Notes under the pieces: generated by a model
The model's database searches: none
The model's input: the letters and a program-made list of their open reading frames with translations, nothing else
Told to the model about the DNA's origin: nothing
Part shown: positions 1 through 11,500 of the stretch, piece by piece
Layout: every line of letters begins with the position of its first letter
Numbering within the stretch: the stretch's first letter is position 1
Translations under genes and position numbers: made by a program
Source: Homalodisca vitripennis
Taxonomy: Eukaryota > Arthropoda > Insecta > Hemiptera > Cicadellidae
Reading direction: 5' to 3'
Assembly: GCF_021130785.1 (NCBI RefSeq)
Contig: NC_060212.1
Coordinates: 150,750,501 to 150,814,500 of the forward strand
Length of the DNA stretch: 64,000 nt

Positions 1-1904
1 TAATTGTGCTGCTGTAGTTTTATGTTTGGATGACTCACTGATATGTAATCTAATCTTTAGCCATGGCTAGGCTTTCAGTCTGTTCCTGTTAGTTTGTTTC
101 TTACACACACACCATTATGCCACTTCCATTGTTCTCACTTCACTTCTGTTACTGTTCATCAGTCACTGTTTATAGATAAAGTGTGGGTGAAATTGTGAAC
201 AGGAATTTGTATTATAGAGACTGTGGAGTAGTAAGTTTTTGTAAAATTCTGGAAAATTTAAATACAGTATGTACTGTATTTACTTCCTTATTTTAAACAT
301 TGGAGTATTTCTGAAACTATAATAAAATTGTTAATGAAGTAATAAGATTCTACAAAATTACTGTTCATGGTGGTGGCTCTTGTATCATTTTAAAACTTTA
401 AAAATATGCATTTTAAAACATAACATGTGTGTAACATTTATACTTTTTAGACGTATCTGACTGTAAATAGAATTGCCTAACAAATTAAATTTAACTTGAC
501 GTTTAATGATTAAGAAGGGAAGTGCATTTTGAAGTAAGTTTAAAAATTGAGACCATAATAATTGTAATAATAGTAATAAATCTTATTTTTCATATGGATA
601 TTTATAATCAATGACAATGTCACAATACAGACATAGGCAAAGTCAAAACATAATATTAATTTACATTAAAATTACATAATTACCTTTTAATTGTAATCTT
701 TAATCTAAAAATGAGATGTAATGACTCTTTTGTGTTTACATTTCTAGAATAAAAAATTGCTTATTCAATAATGTGTAGATAATTAAACCAAGAACCGGCA
801 ACTAAATTAACTCTATTGGCAGGCCACTTTTCCAGGTTTTGCAATGGTATTTTATAAAAAATATAAGAAACACTAAAAGTTATTTGATTATGCATTACCG
901 TATATAATTTCTTTCATTGAAATCAGTATTTTTTAATATGCATACTTTTTTAAGTAAAATTGCTACTGTTTTTTGTTAAAAATTTTTTAATATTTTTTTA
1001 TGTTTTAGGGGGTGGGACACTACCTACAGAAATGGTATGTTTGTACAAAATCAAAATTCTAAAATATAAAAATGATTTATACATTTCCTGTTTAAAAAAA
1101 TAGTTTTATCGACTTATTTAGTATATTTTTATTTTTATACTGATAAAACTTGCAACAGAGCAGTTTTATGTAAATTGATACTACCCTGATAACACACTAT
1201 ATCACATCAATAATAGTTATTCCGTACATGAAACAGTATTATATCACATCAAGAGTAGTTAGCAATAACATGGCATTTATCAATAACAAGTACAAGTACA
1301 AAATTATGTAGCGTAACTCATCATATTTATGAATCCAGAATGCATAAATTTTCTTACATGTCAAACTTTATATTTTCAAAGTTAGAAGCAATGTTCAAAT
1401 TTTCTTTTTATTTGAAAAGATTTTATCTATCCACTAAACTCATTATGTATAATGAACACATATCCGTAATTGTTATAAAAATGTATTTACAGAAATGTAC
1501 ACTTATAAACCTAGTTTTGGTTGGGGCACTGAGATCTTATAATGGGCCTAATCAGATTCATCACCGCTGTTGTGGTCTACTGGTTCACTTTCTAACAACT
1601 CTCATATCACTAGATTGATTGAAATATTTCCTATCCATTTCTAATGCATATAATGTTGATAAAATTCAACATATACAAAAAACTGATTTTCGTGCCTTTT
1701 GACCCTTATATCGTTTTTAGCCGGCACGATATTAATGTCGATTTTTCACATCTTCATTAGAACGCCATAATGAAGCTCATTAGGAATTTTTCCGCAGATT
1801 GAGGTTTAAAAAACCTAAAATGACTGGACTATAATTTAAAATGAACTAGTGCCAGATGAATTAAGCTTTAAAATAATGAATTATAAAATAATACTTACAC
1901 ACAC
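1..1904. other. AT-rich sequence, probably upstream Rubicon intron
   Basis: No coding exon, transposon end or RNA gene was recognised. If the first RUN-domain exons lie left of the window, this stretch is intronic. The 92-codon frame at 1340-1618 is AT-driven and has no known motif. A short near-repeat of TATCACATCAA... occurs near 1200 and 1240. Confidence 0.4.
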
Positions 1905-2400
1905 ACATACATAATAATAATAATTTTTATTTCTCATTTGAATTTTTACAAATAGCTGACAATGTCAGAAATTACAGCACTCACCCAGGTCACACATCTT
2001 AATTACTACTTACTACTAAGAGGAACAACTGAAGGAAAGAAACTTTTAAATAATTTGAGACAAGGAATGAAGTATTGAATAAAAATGTATGTTTATTTAA
2101 GGTAATGTAATTTATATTAAAAAAATTCATCCATCCTATAAAATGGGATTTTAAGAGCCAAGAATAAAATTTACCTTTAAATTTAGTAATAATTTTAGTG
2201 TACAAAGCAATGATAGGTCTCAGCACAGTAAATATTTGGGGAGAAAAAACAATGTGACTATTTAAGGTTGTACTTAGGCAGTAATTTCCTAAAACAGCAT
2301 TAATATTTTTCCTAGTATCATGTTTATGGCAATTGTAATTAAATTTTAAGCTCAGCACTTTTATATAAGATGGAATTACATGTTTTTCTAACACAGTTAA
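1905..2400 (-). mobile_element. LINE 3' fragment, antisense (RT C-terminal tail relic)
   Basis: The minus strand has a 131-codon frame (2394-1999) whose HKHDTRKNINAV start and later FKGKFYSWLLKSHFIG spacing resemble the tail that follows the reverse transcriptase in jockey-like LINEs (HNYNTR... KLFNKLP... WLL). It is followed at 1905-1935 by AAATAAAAATTATTATTATT on the minus strand, which fits a LINE 3' end. Both ends are eroded, so the limits are approximate. Confidence 0.45.
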
Positions 2401-2707
2401 ACAGTTTTATATTGCTGGCCGCAGTACAGAAATGCGGTTAAACCAGGGGTACCCAGAAAGAGCTGTATGGCACTCAGAGCATCATTTAAACAAACTTTGG
2501 GGGATTTTTGAAACTATAAAATGTGACAGTTTTGGAACCATAATTGAAAATGTATGTACAGGAGGGGGACTATGATAGGATAACAGGATTTCGAACATTT
2601 GCCGTCGTTATATGTTACAAAAAGGTATAACACAACTTTTCGAGGATTGAAAGCTATCCTCTTCATTAGGTGGGGGAGGTATTAGTACATACAAGTTATA
2701 AAAAATT
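2401..2707. other. Unassigned intronic sequence
   Basis: I see no coding signal or repeat here. It separates a LINE tail from the foldback element. Confidence 0.3.
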
Positions 2708-3549
2708 GTAATTCTAAGCAATATATAGGTCAACCTCGATTTTTCTCATATTACAATATAATGTTCCAATAGTCAATTAGAAAAGGAAATGACTAGAATT
2801 TCTTGCCGGAAAGCAGTTATAGGGAGCAGGCAACCGCCAGACCGTCATATATTGCTTAGAGTTACCTATTAGTGATCAGGGGCAGTGACGTGATCTGGGC
2901 TTCAAATATGGAACTACTCGAGTTAATTTTTTTTTTCTAAAAGAGCAAGCAGCGCGAAGCGCTGCGCAGCGGGCAGGCATCGTGCGTGATCCTTTTTTTT
3001 ATTAAAAATTTCTGATAAATAGTTATTACATATTACAATATAATTTAGGTAATGTATGTAAAACAATTTTAAACACATAATTACATGCTGGAAAGCAAAG
3101 TAAACCAATATAATCCGCCCAATACAAAATCTCCGTCAAAATCTGATAAAGGAATCTGTGTCATTCCTTTGGCCTGAATCAATTCATTATAGACGTAGAT
3201 CACGCACGATGCTTGCCCGCTGCGCAGCGCTTCGCGCTGCTTGCTCTTTTAGAAAAAAAATTAACTCGAGTAGTTCCAAATTTGAAGCCCAGATCATGTC
3301 AGTGCCCCTGATCACTAATAGGTAATTCTCGCGGTTGCCTGCTCCCTATAACTGCTTTCCAGCAAGAAATTCTAGTCATTTCCTTTTCTAATTGACTATT
3401 GGAACATTATATTGTAATATGAGTTGCCTGCTCCCTATAACTGCTTTCCGGCAAGAAATTCTAGTCACTTCCTTTTCTAATTGACTATTGGAACATTATA
3501 TTGTAATATGAGAAAAATCGAGGTTGACCCACATATTGCTTAGAATTAC
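2708..3549. mobile_element. Foldback element with long inverted arms
   Basis: The ends are GTAATTCTAAGCAATAT and its complement ATATTGCTTAGAATTAC. The left arm (2708 to about 2992) and right arm (about 3197-3549) are inverted copies, including the GC-rich block AGCAGCGCGAAGCGCTGCGC near 2947 and its complement near 3223. The right arm carries an 89-bp tandem duplication (3334-3422 and 3423-3511) that is single in the left arm. The middle is AT-rich with no transposase, so it is non-autonomous. The 61-codon antisense frame inside it is probably not a gene. The superfamily is unknown; target duplication is not clear. Confidence 0.8.
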
Positions 3550-3730
3550 CTAAAAAAATAAATGCTGAATAGAAAATTGTATAATTAATTTTCTGTATTA
3601 ATTTTTTAATTTATGGGAAATAGCGTAAGTATCAACAAAGATATACTGGTTTACCTCATAACTATCACTGTTAATAACACCCTTTACTGTAATATAATTA
3701 ATTGTTATAAATAGGTTATTCTATCTCTAT

Positions 3731-4110
3731 ACAGGGTGTTTGAAAAGTATGGGTACGGCTTAATATTTTAAAAACCATAGGTGATAACATCTATAAACTT
3801 TGCACAGTGTCATATGGCTATGTAAACTATTTTTCCTTGCTATTACCATGACATGCCAACCATGGGGGGACGGCCCACAGAGGAAAACATGGAAATCTTA
3901 AATTGAAGCATGGGTCGAGCGATACCTCATTTGAAAGAGCTCACTTAGTAGAGTTGAATGCCGCAAACCGCATCTCAAAAGGTTTATCCAATCAGAAATG
4001 GCGGCTTGTTTTAGGTACACATTGTGAAGTACATTATGCGCTGCCATTTCTGACTGGATCGTCGTATTCTGATGCGGTAGGCGGCGTTTCACTCTACTAA
4101 CCAATGTGTT
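3731..4110 (+). mobile_element. DNA-transposon end, ACAGGGTGTTTGAAAAG type
   Basis: TACAGGGTGTTTGAAAAGTA at 3731 resembles the CAGGGTG ends that border the long-TIR element at 59672-62207 and many arthropod Tc1/mariner-superfamily elements. The sequence after it (to about 4110) is more GC-rich than the intron and probably belongs to the insertion. No matching inverted end was found, so this looks like a one-ended relic. The 65- and 68-codon frames here overlap on opposite strands and match nothing I know. Confidence 0.45.
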
Positions 4111-4489
4111 TTCACTGACTTTTTTTAATTAGCAAATTATGTCATAAATTTATAACACAATAAATAAAACTAAAAAACATTGGTATTTATTGTGTAAAAA
4201 TTTTTCCCAGGTTTGTTGTCATTAGCTGCCTAGGTCTTCACATTCTCTGCGAGTCGGCTCTCCAATTCAAGAATTCTTTTACTGTTAGAAACACCTATAT
4301 AATGTAGTAAAATTGTGCTTTGAGATGACATTTGTGAATTTTTTACCCAAATAATATTTAATTTTATGGCCTGAGTGGTGAATTACGGGAATTGGATGAT
4401 GCAGTGACTCCAGTAGTGCTAGGCTCCAAGTAGGGTCACAACAGCTGACAATCACCTGTAGCTTGGGTTGTCTCCTTTGCTTACATAAT

Positions 4490-4620
4490 ACAGGGTGTTT
4501 TAAAAAGGACTTACAACTTTGAAAATGTATATAAATTTATTCATCAAAGGTGGTATAGACAGTGCTGGTTTTAGTGCTGTTTTAAAGGAAAATAATTTTA
4601 GTTTTTTTTTTTATGATGCA
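4490..4620 (+). mobile_element. Second one-ended DNA-transposon relic
   Basis: TACAGGGTGTTTTAAAAAGG at 4490 is in the same orientation as the end at 3731 but diverges right after it, so it is a different insertion or family and not the partner end. The inner limit is unknown. Confidence 0.35.
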
Positions 4621-5463
4621 GCTTTAGACTAGGTGATATGTAGAGATAGGTTTAGGTTTTATTATGTTGGTTTAATTTTTTTTGCAATACAATAAGATAG
4701 GATTGGTGTCCATTTTTGATTAATAGATACTTTATTGTTCTACCATCCTCATTTATGTCTTAGACATTGGGCAATGGCACACTTAACATTATTTTTATAG
4801 TTGTTTTTATAGTGAAATGTTAATTTGTGTTTCCAAGGATAGTTTGTGGTATGAGGAGATCTATTAGAATTGGTTTTTTATAAACTTTTAATGAGTGATT
4901 TTTCTGTTGTGATTTTAAATAGTTACACATTCTCCTATACCAATTATTTTTATTCCCGAATCTATTGACTACCGTTGCATAATCTTTATTTCATTAATTT
5001 AATTTTTATATTAATTATCCTTAACATGTTATAAAGATTACGATCAATCTATTTCAATTTGGATTTGTAGGAAATCATCTGGCTATCTTCAAACATCTTT
5101 ATTAAAAAACCTTAACAAAGCTGTATTTTCTTGTTTCTCCGGGCAGAGTTCCATTATCTGTCTACAGACTTTGTTCCTTATACCATACATGCATTTTTAA
5201 TAGTAGTGGCTAACTCATTTTTGAAGAAAGGCTTCCAGATATATAAAATATTTAACATGATATTTTGATCCTGATCCCACCTACATCAGCTCACTTTCTT
5301 AATTTATTACATAAAAATATGCAGCAGTTCCCAAGGATAGCCAGCCACTCCTTTATCCCTTTTTTTCTTCCTTTTCCACAATACTCTTTTTCAGTGAAAT
5401 TTAATGGACTTGATTAATAAAGTCAGAGACATAACTTTTGATGTGAGGTGTGTTTGTGGGCAG
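4621..5463. other. Intronic AT-rich sequence before exon 1
   Basis: No exon or repeat was recognised here. The last 12 bases form the exon 1 acceptor. Confidence 0.3.
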
Positions 5464-5588
5464 GGGGAACCTGACTGCTGGGTTTTCATCCAGGGACTGA
5501 GCTGGCTGCAGCCCTCTCTGGCAGCTTCCCCAACCTTTGTCTCAGAGTCTGGAGGCAGGGACAAGGCTGCCACTTGGATATACAAAAG
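5464..5588 (+). CDS. Rubcn: Rubicon exon 1 in window: RUN domain, middle part
   Basis: The exon follows a TTTGTGGGCAG acceptor and ends at an AAAG|GTATAAGT donor, phase 0 to phase 2. It encodes [20 protein letters not shown] and ends ...AATWIYK. This lines up with the human RUN segment that contains the conserved DYWQF and WL motifs. The two leftover bases AG plus the first base of the next exon make a Ser codon, giving [11 protein letters not shown], which matches the human LQHSLQYHCLS stretch without a gap. The reading frame happens to stay open into the intron up to 6075, but that part has no similarity to the family. The preceding RUN exons are not visible and presumably lie left of the window or in a short exon I missed. 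Confidence 0.85.
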
Positions 5589-8500
5589 GTATAAGTGTCA
5601 CCATAAGTTACACAACGTATCTGATCCATTTTGTGTCCACTGCACCCTTAGTCTCATTGTGGTTGTGTATTATTTTGGTTTTCTGGCAGGTTTAAATTAC
5701 AACAATTTTTTTCAAAGAGGAATATTGGATGTTTCCTGCTATTACAAAGTGTATTACTTGGTATTCCTTTCCTGGTCAACGGATTGTGCTAATAGTTATC
5801 ACATTGTAGGAATGCCTCTAGAGCTCATCGGCCAACTGAACACTAGTGAACCATTTATTGGTAGTAATGGTTCTATAGATAAGATTGTAACCAACTTCTT
5901 TTGTATCCCTCCAGTTTGGGTTCTCTTACCAATGTATGGTATACCACTTATCATAAAATTAGTGTTTACATCAAAGGCAATTAAGATTTTTAAACACATA
6001 TTACATATTTTTTGGGAATACACTGTACATTTAAACCACATAATACAAAATCATTATGACAACCCAATTTTGTGAAATATAATTTACAACTTTGTGTCTT
6101 AGATCAAAATCTTTAGTTTGTGTGTTAAATATGCAATAAGACACAGCTTTAAATAGGCAGTTGCTGTCACCACTGATTTTAAGTCAAGGTTAATAAAAAA
6201 CAGAAGACTAATGAAAAATAAAATAAAACATTTTGTAAGTAAAGACCATTTTGTTTTATACGGAAAAAGTTTGTGAGAGTGCCGTAATAGCTAAGCTGGT
6301 CATGGGCAAGAGGTATCTATAGGCTGAATGTCATCATGTATTAATATAATTTATATAAAAAGAAATTATGTGTAGATTTAAAGTATATCCCAAATAAAAA
6401 TTAAATTAGTCATGAAGTTCAGGATTGTAGATTATGTGTCATGAAATTAACCGATGTTATTGTGTCGTAATTTTCGAAGTTCAAGTATGAACAAGTGCAC
6501 TCCAATACACCAGTCTTTTATTATTTTCATTGAACTACTTTTTATCACAAAGGAGCATATATAATAATACAGCCTATTCGCAGTATACCTCATTAAATCA
6601 TTGACTGACAATTTGAATTCTATGTTGAAATTACTTCAAGAATCATTTTATTGTCGTCCCACATTACAATGCCATGACAAAGTCAAAGAAATTAGATAAT
6701 ACTAGGTTTAGCACTTATGGTTATAAGTACATGTCAGAAAACATAAAAAACTAAATTAAAATACAATGTCAATACTGCCTGATAACATCTCATCAACAGA
6801 ATAAAAAGCTTTTTTCTTAAGCCATCTTAAAACAACATTTTTAAAAAACTTTACACGTAATATCTCTACAGCCTAATGGTAACTTATTGAAGAGCTTTTT
6901 CCCAATATACAAATACATTTTCTGGGTTTTGGTGAGTCTAACATATCTAAAATCTAGAAGATCTTGGTACCTTGTATTATAATTATGAGCGACACTTCTC
7001 AGGTTAAAAACATCTAGATTTTCCTTTACATATACCAAACATTGAAAGATAAAAATACACGGCAAAGTAAGTATACCGTGTTCTACAAAAATAGGCCTAC
7101 AAGAATCACTAGTACTGACATCAAAAACTGTGCGTAAGGCCTTCTTTTGACATAAAAAAACCTCCTTGGCACCACTTGAATTGCCCCAAAGTAGGGCACC
7201 ATACAAAAGGTGGGAATGAAACAGCGCAAAATATGCCTTAGTAACTATGGTAGAGCTAGTACAAATTTTAAGTCTTTTCAGTAAAAAAATTACTCGAGAC
7301 AGGTGAGAACAAAGAGCATCAGTATGACTTCTCCAAGTAAGCCTAGAATCTAAATTAATTCCCAGTAACTTTATTGATTTATTGTCAGAGTATTTCCTTA
7401 AACTAAAAACAATATGCTCTGTCTTATCCTCATTAACATATAGGCAGTTGGCATCAAACCAGAGGTAAGACCTTTCCCTCATATAATTTATTACTACAGA
7501 ATTAATGTCAGATAGCTTATTAGAACACATTAAACCATATGCTCTTTTCTCAAGACGAGCGAAAGAGGTCCTTTTACTCTGAAAGCTCACCAAAGAAAGA
7601 GGCTGGCAATCGCCAGCAGGGATTGGGTTGACACAGTTGGAAGTCATGAGTGTAGGTTTTGAGCCAAACTATCTACTACGTTTGAATTTAGTATTTGTTT
7701 ACTGCCTATAAATCATGAACTTTAAACAGCTATTAAAATTATATAATTCAAATTTATTCCAATTTAAAGTTTACTTTAATCTTTTTATTTATTAACTAGT
7801 TTAATTTTTATATGTGTTTTGGCATTTGTCATTTGAAATGAATGAATGAATGAATTGATTTTATTTCCCAAATATATATGTACAATATTACAATCCAAAC
7901 TGTAAAATTAACTTCTAAAAAAATTTTATTACATTACCGAACGGAGTTTGAAATGAGAACAAAGAATAAACATCATAAGAAATAATCATCATAAAATAAA
8001 CATCATAAAAATAACATCATGTATAAAACATTGTCCTCGGGAAATGAGCCTGCATGGGCTATGATGCCTGTGCGCAGACTCGAGTTGCTCACGCCTGAAG
8101 AAATAACGGACTGGATTTAAATAAAAAAAAAATGAATATAAAATATAATACAAAATAATATACTATTATATACCACATACATACGTGAATATGGAATGAA
8201 TATATTAAAAGGAAAAAACCGTGTAATTTTAATATGTACCTGTTTTGAGAATTGAATATTATTAATTTTAAAAACATTTACATATTAGCAACAAGGGTAA
8301 ATAAGCAGAGTCACCGCAGATTATAATGGGGTAGTGATAATGAATAATGATGGGATAGGAGTGGTGGCTGTTCACATGTCAAACTGTCCGCCCGTAGTTC
8401 GTAGACAACACTGCCTCGGCCTCCTCAATAGACAGTGATAATAACCACTGGTTAACTTTCCTTTTAAAGATAATTGTAGAAATTTCATTGAAAAAAACTA

Positions 8501-11500
8501 AAATTTGGAAACTGTTTACTTATATTTATAAAAAGCACGTGAGCTAGATAGTATGAGTTGGTGTTTGAATAAGATTTAGTTAATTGCAGTCGTAGAATTA
8601 CTGTTGATCTAGAATAACTTGTGTTATGGGTGTGTTGAGTTCTTTAAAATAAATCATCTAAATTTTTATACATGTGTATTAAAAGAAATTTTATAAAAAG
8701 TTGTCTTATTGTAAAAATTTTAGTTTCTTGAAATAAAATGGATGTTGAAAAACTATGACATTTTTTAAAAGCTACTTTCAAAATTGATTTCTGAACCGTA
8801 AACAGAGGATGAAGATTTGATTTATAAGCTGGTCCTCAAGAGATTATCCCAAATGCAAAAAGAGATTGCACGTATGCATAATATACCATTTTCATTTCTT
8901 GAACAGCAAGAATATCCCTAAGGTTCTTAAAGGCAAAGATATACTTTCGGGTCTTTTGTTTGAGATATTCAATATGATCTGACCATTTCAAACGGAAATC
9001 TATAATAACGCCAAGATATTTATACGAGTTTATTTTTTCGTTTGCTTCGCAATTACAGGTACTGTTACTATGATTTCCACAATTATGTATGATCAGATTT
9101 CCTAAGACATAATCCGATTGAGGATTCAAAGAGATTGGCATAAGTTTTGTTTTAGTTATATTTAAGGAAAGGACATTCTGATCAAACCACATTTTCAGTA
9201 ACATTAAATCACTTAATGTTTCTCGTCTCACATCCGCCCATATATTTCCTTTCAGAAAAATAAGTGTGTCGTCGGCAAATAATGTTATTTTTCCGTTTAA
9301 ATTTAGCTTGGCATTATTGTTTGTCATTTGTATCAACAATTGTATTTCCGCTTACCAATCTTGACGCAAACTATGTGAAAATTTGATTTGAATTGAACTG
9401 ATATATTGCAATAGCTTGTCCTATATATAATAAGGGGCCCAAGAGACAAGGAGCCAAATAATTACCACCCAGTATCCGTTATACCAATACTGTCCAAATT
9501 ATTTGAAATTTTAATTTATGATCACAGTAGAAATTTTTTTTTTGGAAACTAATTGTTTTCTGAGTATGTCACAATTTGGCTTTAGGTCAGGAAAAAGTAC
9601 CTATCATGCAACAGACAGCCTTGTTAAATTTGTGTTAAATGCTTTTGAAAACAAAAATTTTGGTAAGGTCACACTCTCTGTGACTTGAGCAAGGCGTTCG
9701 ATTCTGTAAATCACAGTGACATCCTTGTTTAATTAAAGTATTATGGTTTAAGTATTGCTGTTAAGATTTTTGAATCATTTAAATACTTGTTTACAGAAAG
9801 TATTTGTCAAGGAAAATGGTCAAGAGAGCTCTTGGTTGAGTATGGCGTTCTTCAAAGCTCTATTTTCGCACCTCTTTTCTTTCTGGTATTAGTCAATGAC
9901 TTACCTTCTTTCTTAATCAATTTCAAAACAATGTTATATGTTATATGCAGACGACACAACAATTTTAAAGTAGTAGTAATCGCCTGCAGTAAGTAAGCAA
10001 ACTTCAATGGAATCCGTTCAATAAGCATCATTGTAGTTTCATTCCAACAAACTTTTTTGATTGAAGATAATATACAGCGCATAATGTTTAGTCTGAGACC
10101 AGTAAATTGAAATATTTATTCGGATATTGTGTCTTTGGGTAGTGTAAAATTGTTGGGTGTTTGCGTGGATGATCATGTGACTTGGAGACCCCACATTGAC
10201 CACCTGTCAGCTAAACTCTCCTGAACTGTTTATCTCTTAAGACATTTCACTTGTCACTTGTGTAACTCTGATTATCTCAGAACTGCACATCTTGCCTTAT
10301 TTTAATTAGTCCTTGGATAAGGATTAATTCTATGGGGAAACTGTACCAGGATAGCAGAAATTTTCATTCTACAAAAAAGCCATTAAAATTGTAGCATGTT
10401 GTGAACCAATTTGTATTACAAAGAAAATTCAAACCATATATTTAATTAATACTTAAACATCCTGAATTCTTGAAGACATTTGTATAACACTAGAAATAGA
10501 GAAAATGTATCTACAGATTTTTATAAATTAAATAAAACAATATTTATAATCACACTGTAATAGCTTTGGAGGTGTACATTCTTTAGACGGTATCACTAAA
10601 TATTATTACAATGAATTTAAACAAACATTTTATTCCTGGCTTCTAGTAAAGCTATTTTATTCTTTAAAAGAATTTTTTTACCATGAGACTTTGTTTCTAA
10701 ATATAGCTTATTTAGTTAAATTATTAGATTTAAAATTTTTAATGTCATATATGTTTTATTTATACAGACTGTCTTTTTAAATGTATCATTGTTATATAAT
10801 TATGTTATTGTGATTTCGGAGGCTCCGTTTTACTTGTTGTCATTTATTTATTTCTTGTACAACTTTTTTATTCATGTTATTTATTTATTTCAAAAAATAT
10901 AAAATACTATTTACTTTGTGGCATAACTTACTGTTTTGGCTACCAAATTTGTCTATTTAGGCTTCTGCTAGTTTTTTATTTGTCTCATACAAGACTTGTG
11001 CAGATAGTTTTGTAAGCTTTATGACAATAAACATATTCTTATTTTTATTAAAAAATTTCAACTGTGCTATATAATAGTTTTAACATTTTATTTATACTTT
11101 TCTCTAAATTGTTGGCAGCTTGGAAAGTCACACACTGTCCCAGAAGTTGGCGTGGCTGTTGTCGGACAAGGAACACTTGACCAACTGTTTCGAATCCACA
11201 GCGTTCCTGTGTCAGCCCCAGTACAGCGAAGCTGTGCTCATATGTTTGAGGGCCGTTGAAGAAAACCAACTGTCTCTATTAACAGACATTGATCCGAGCC
11301 TGGTGAGTTAGCAGATATTTCAGATTATAAAAAGTTTGAGAGACATTGCTAAAGGTCTTGTTAACCCTCTGAGACTAAAGTCAACAAAAACTAATGGAAC
11401 AAGAAATAAGCAAGTTCAGTGAGCCCAAACAGCGGTGGCGAGGGATATGGTATTGATCAGGAAAACTAATATAAATTCTAGGTTTAAGACCAAAGAAATA

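Noticed and set aside
1340..1618. 92-codon + strand gene
   Set aside because: AT-driven composition, no motif, no splice or promoter context.
3334..3511. CRISPR-like or satellite array
   Set aside because: There are only two 89-bp units without spacers, and they belong to one arm of the foldback element.
5404..6075. A single 223-codon gene on the + strand
   Set aside because: Only 5464-5588 matches Rubicon and is bordered by a good acceptor and donor; the flanks before and after show no similarity. It is an exon with chance read-through.
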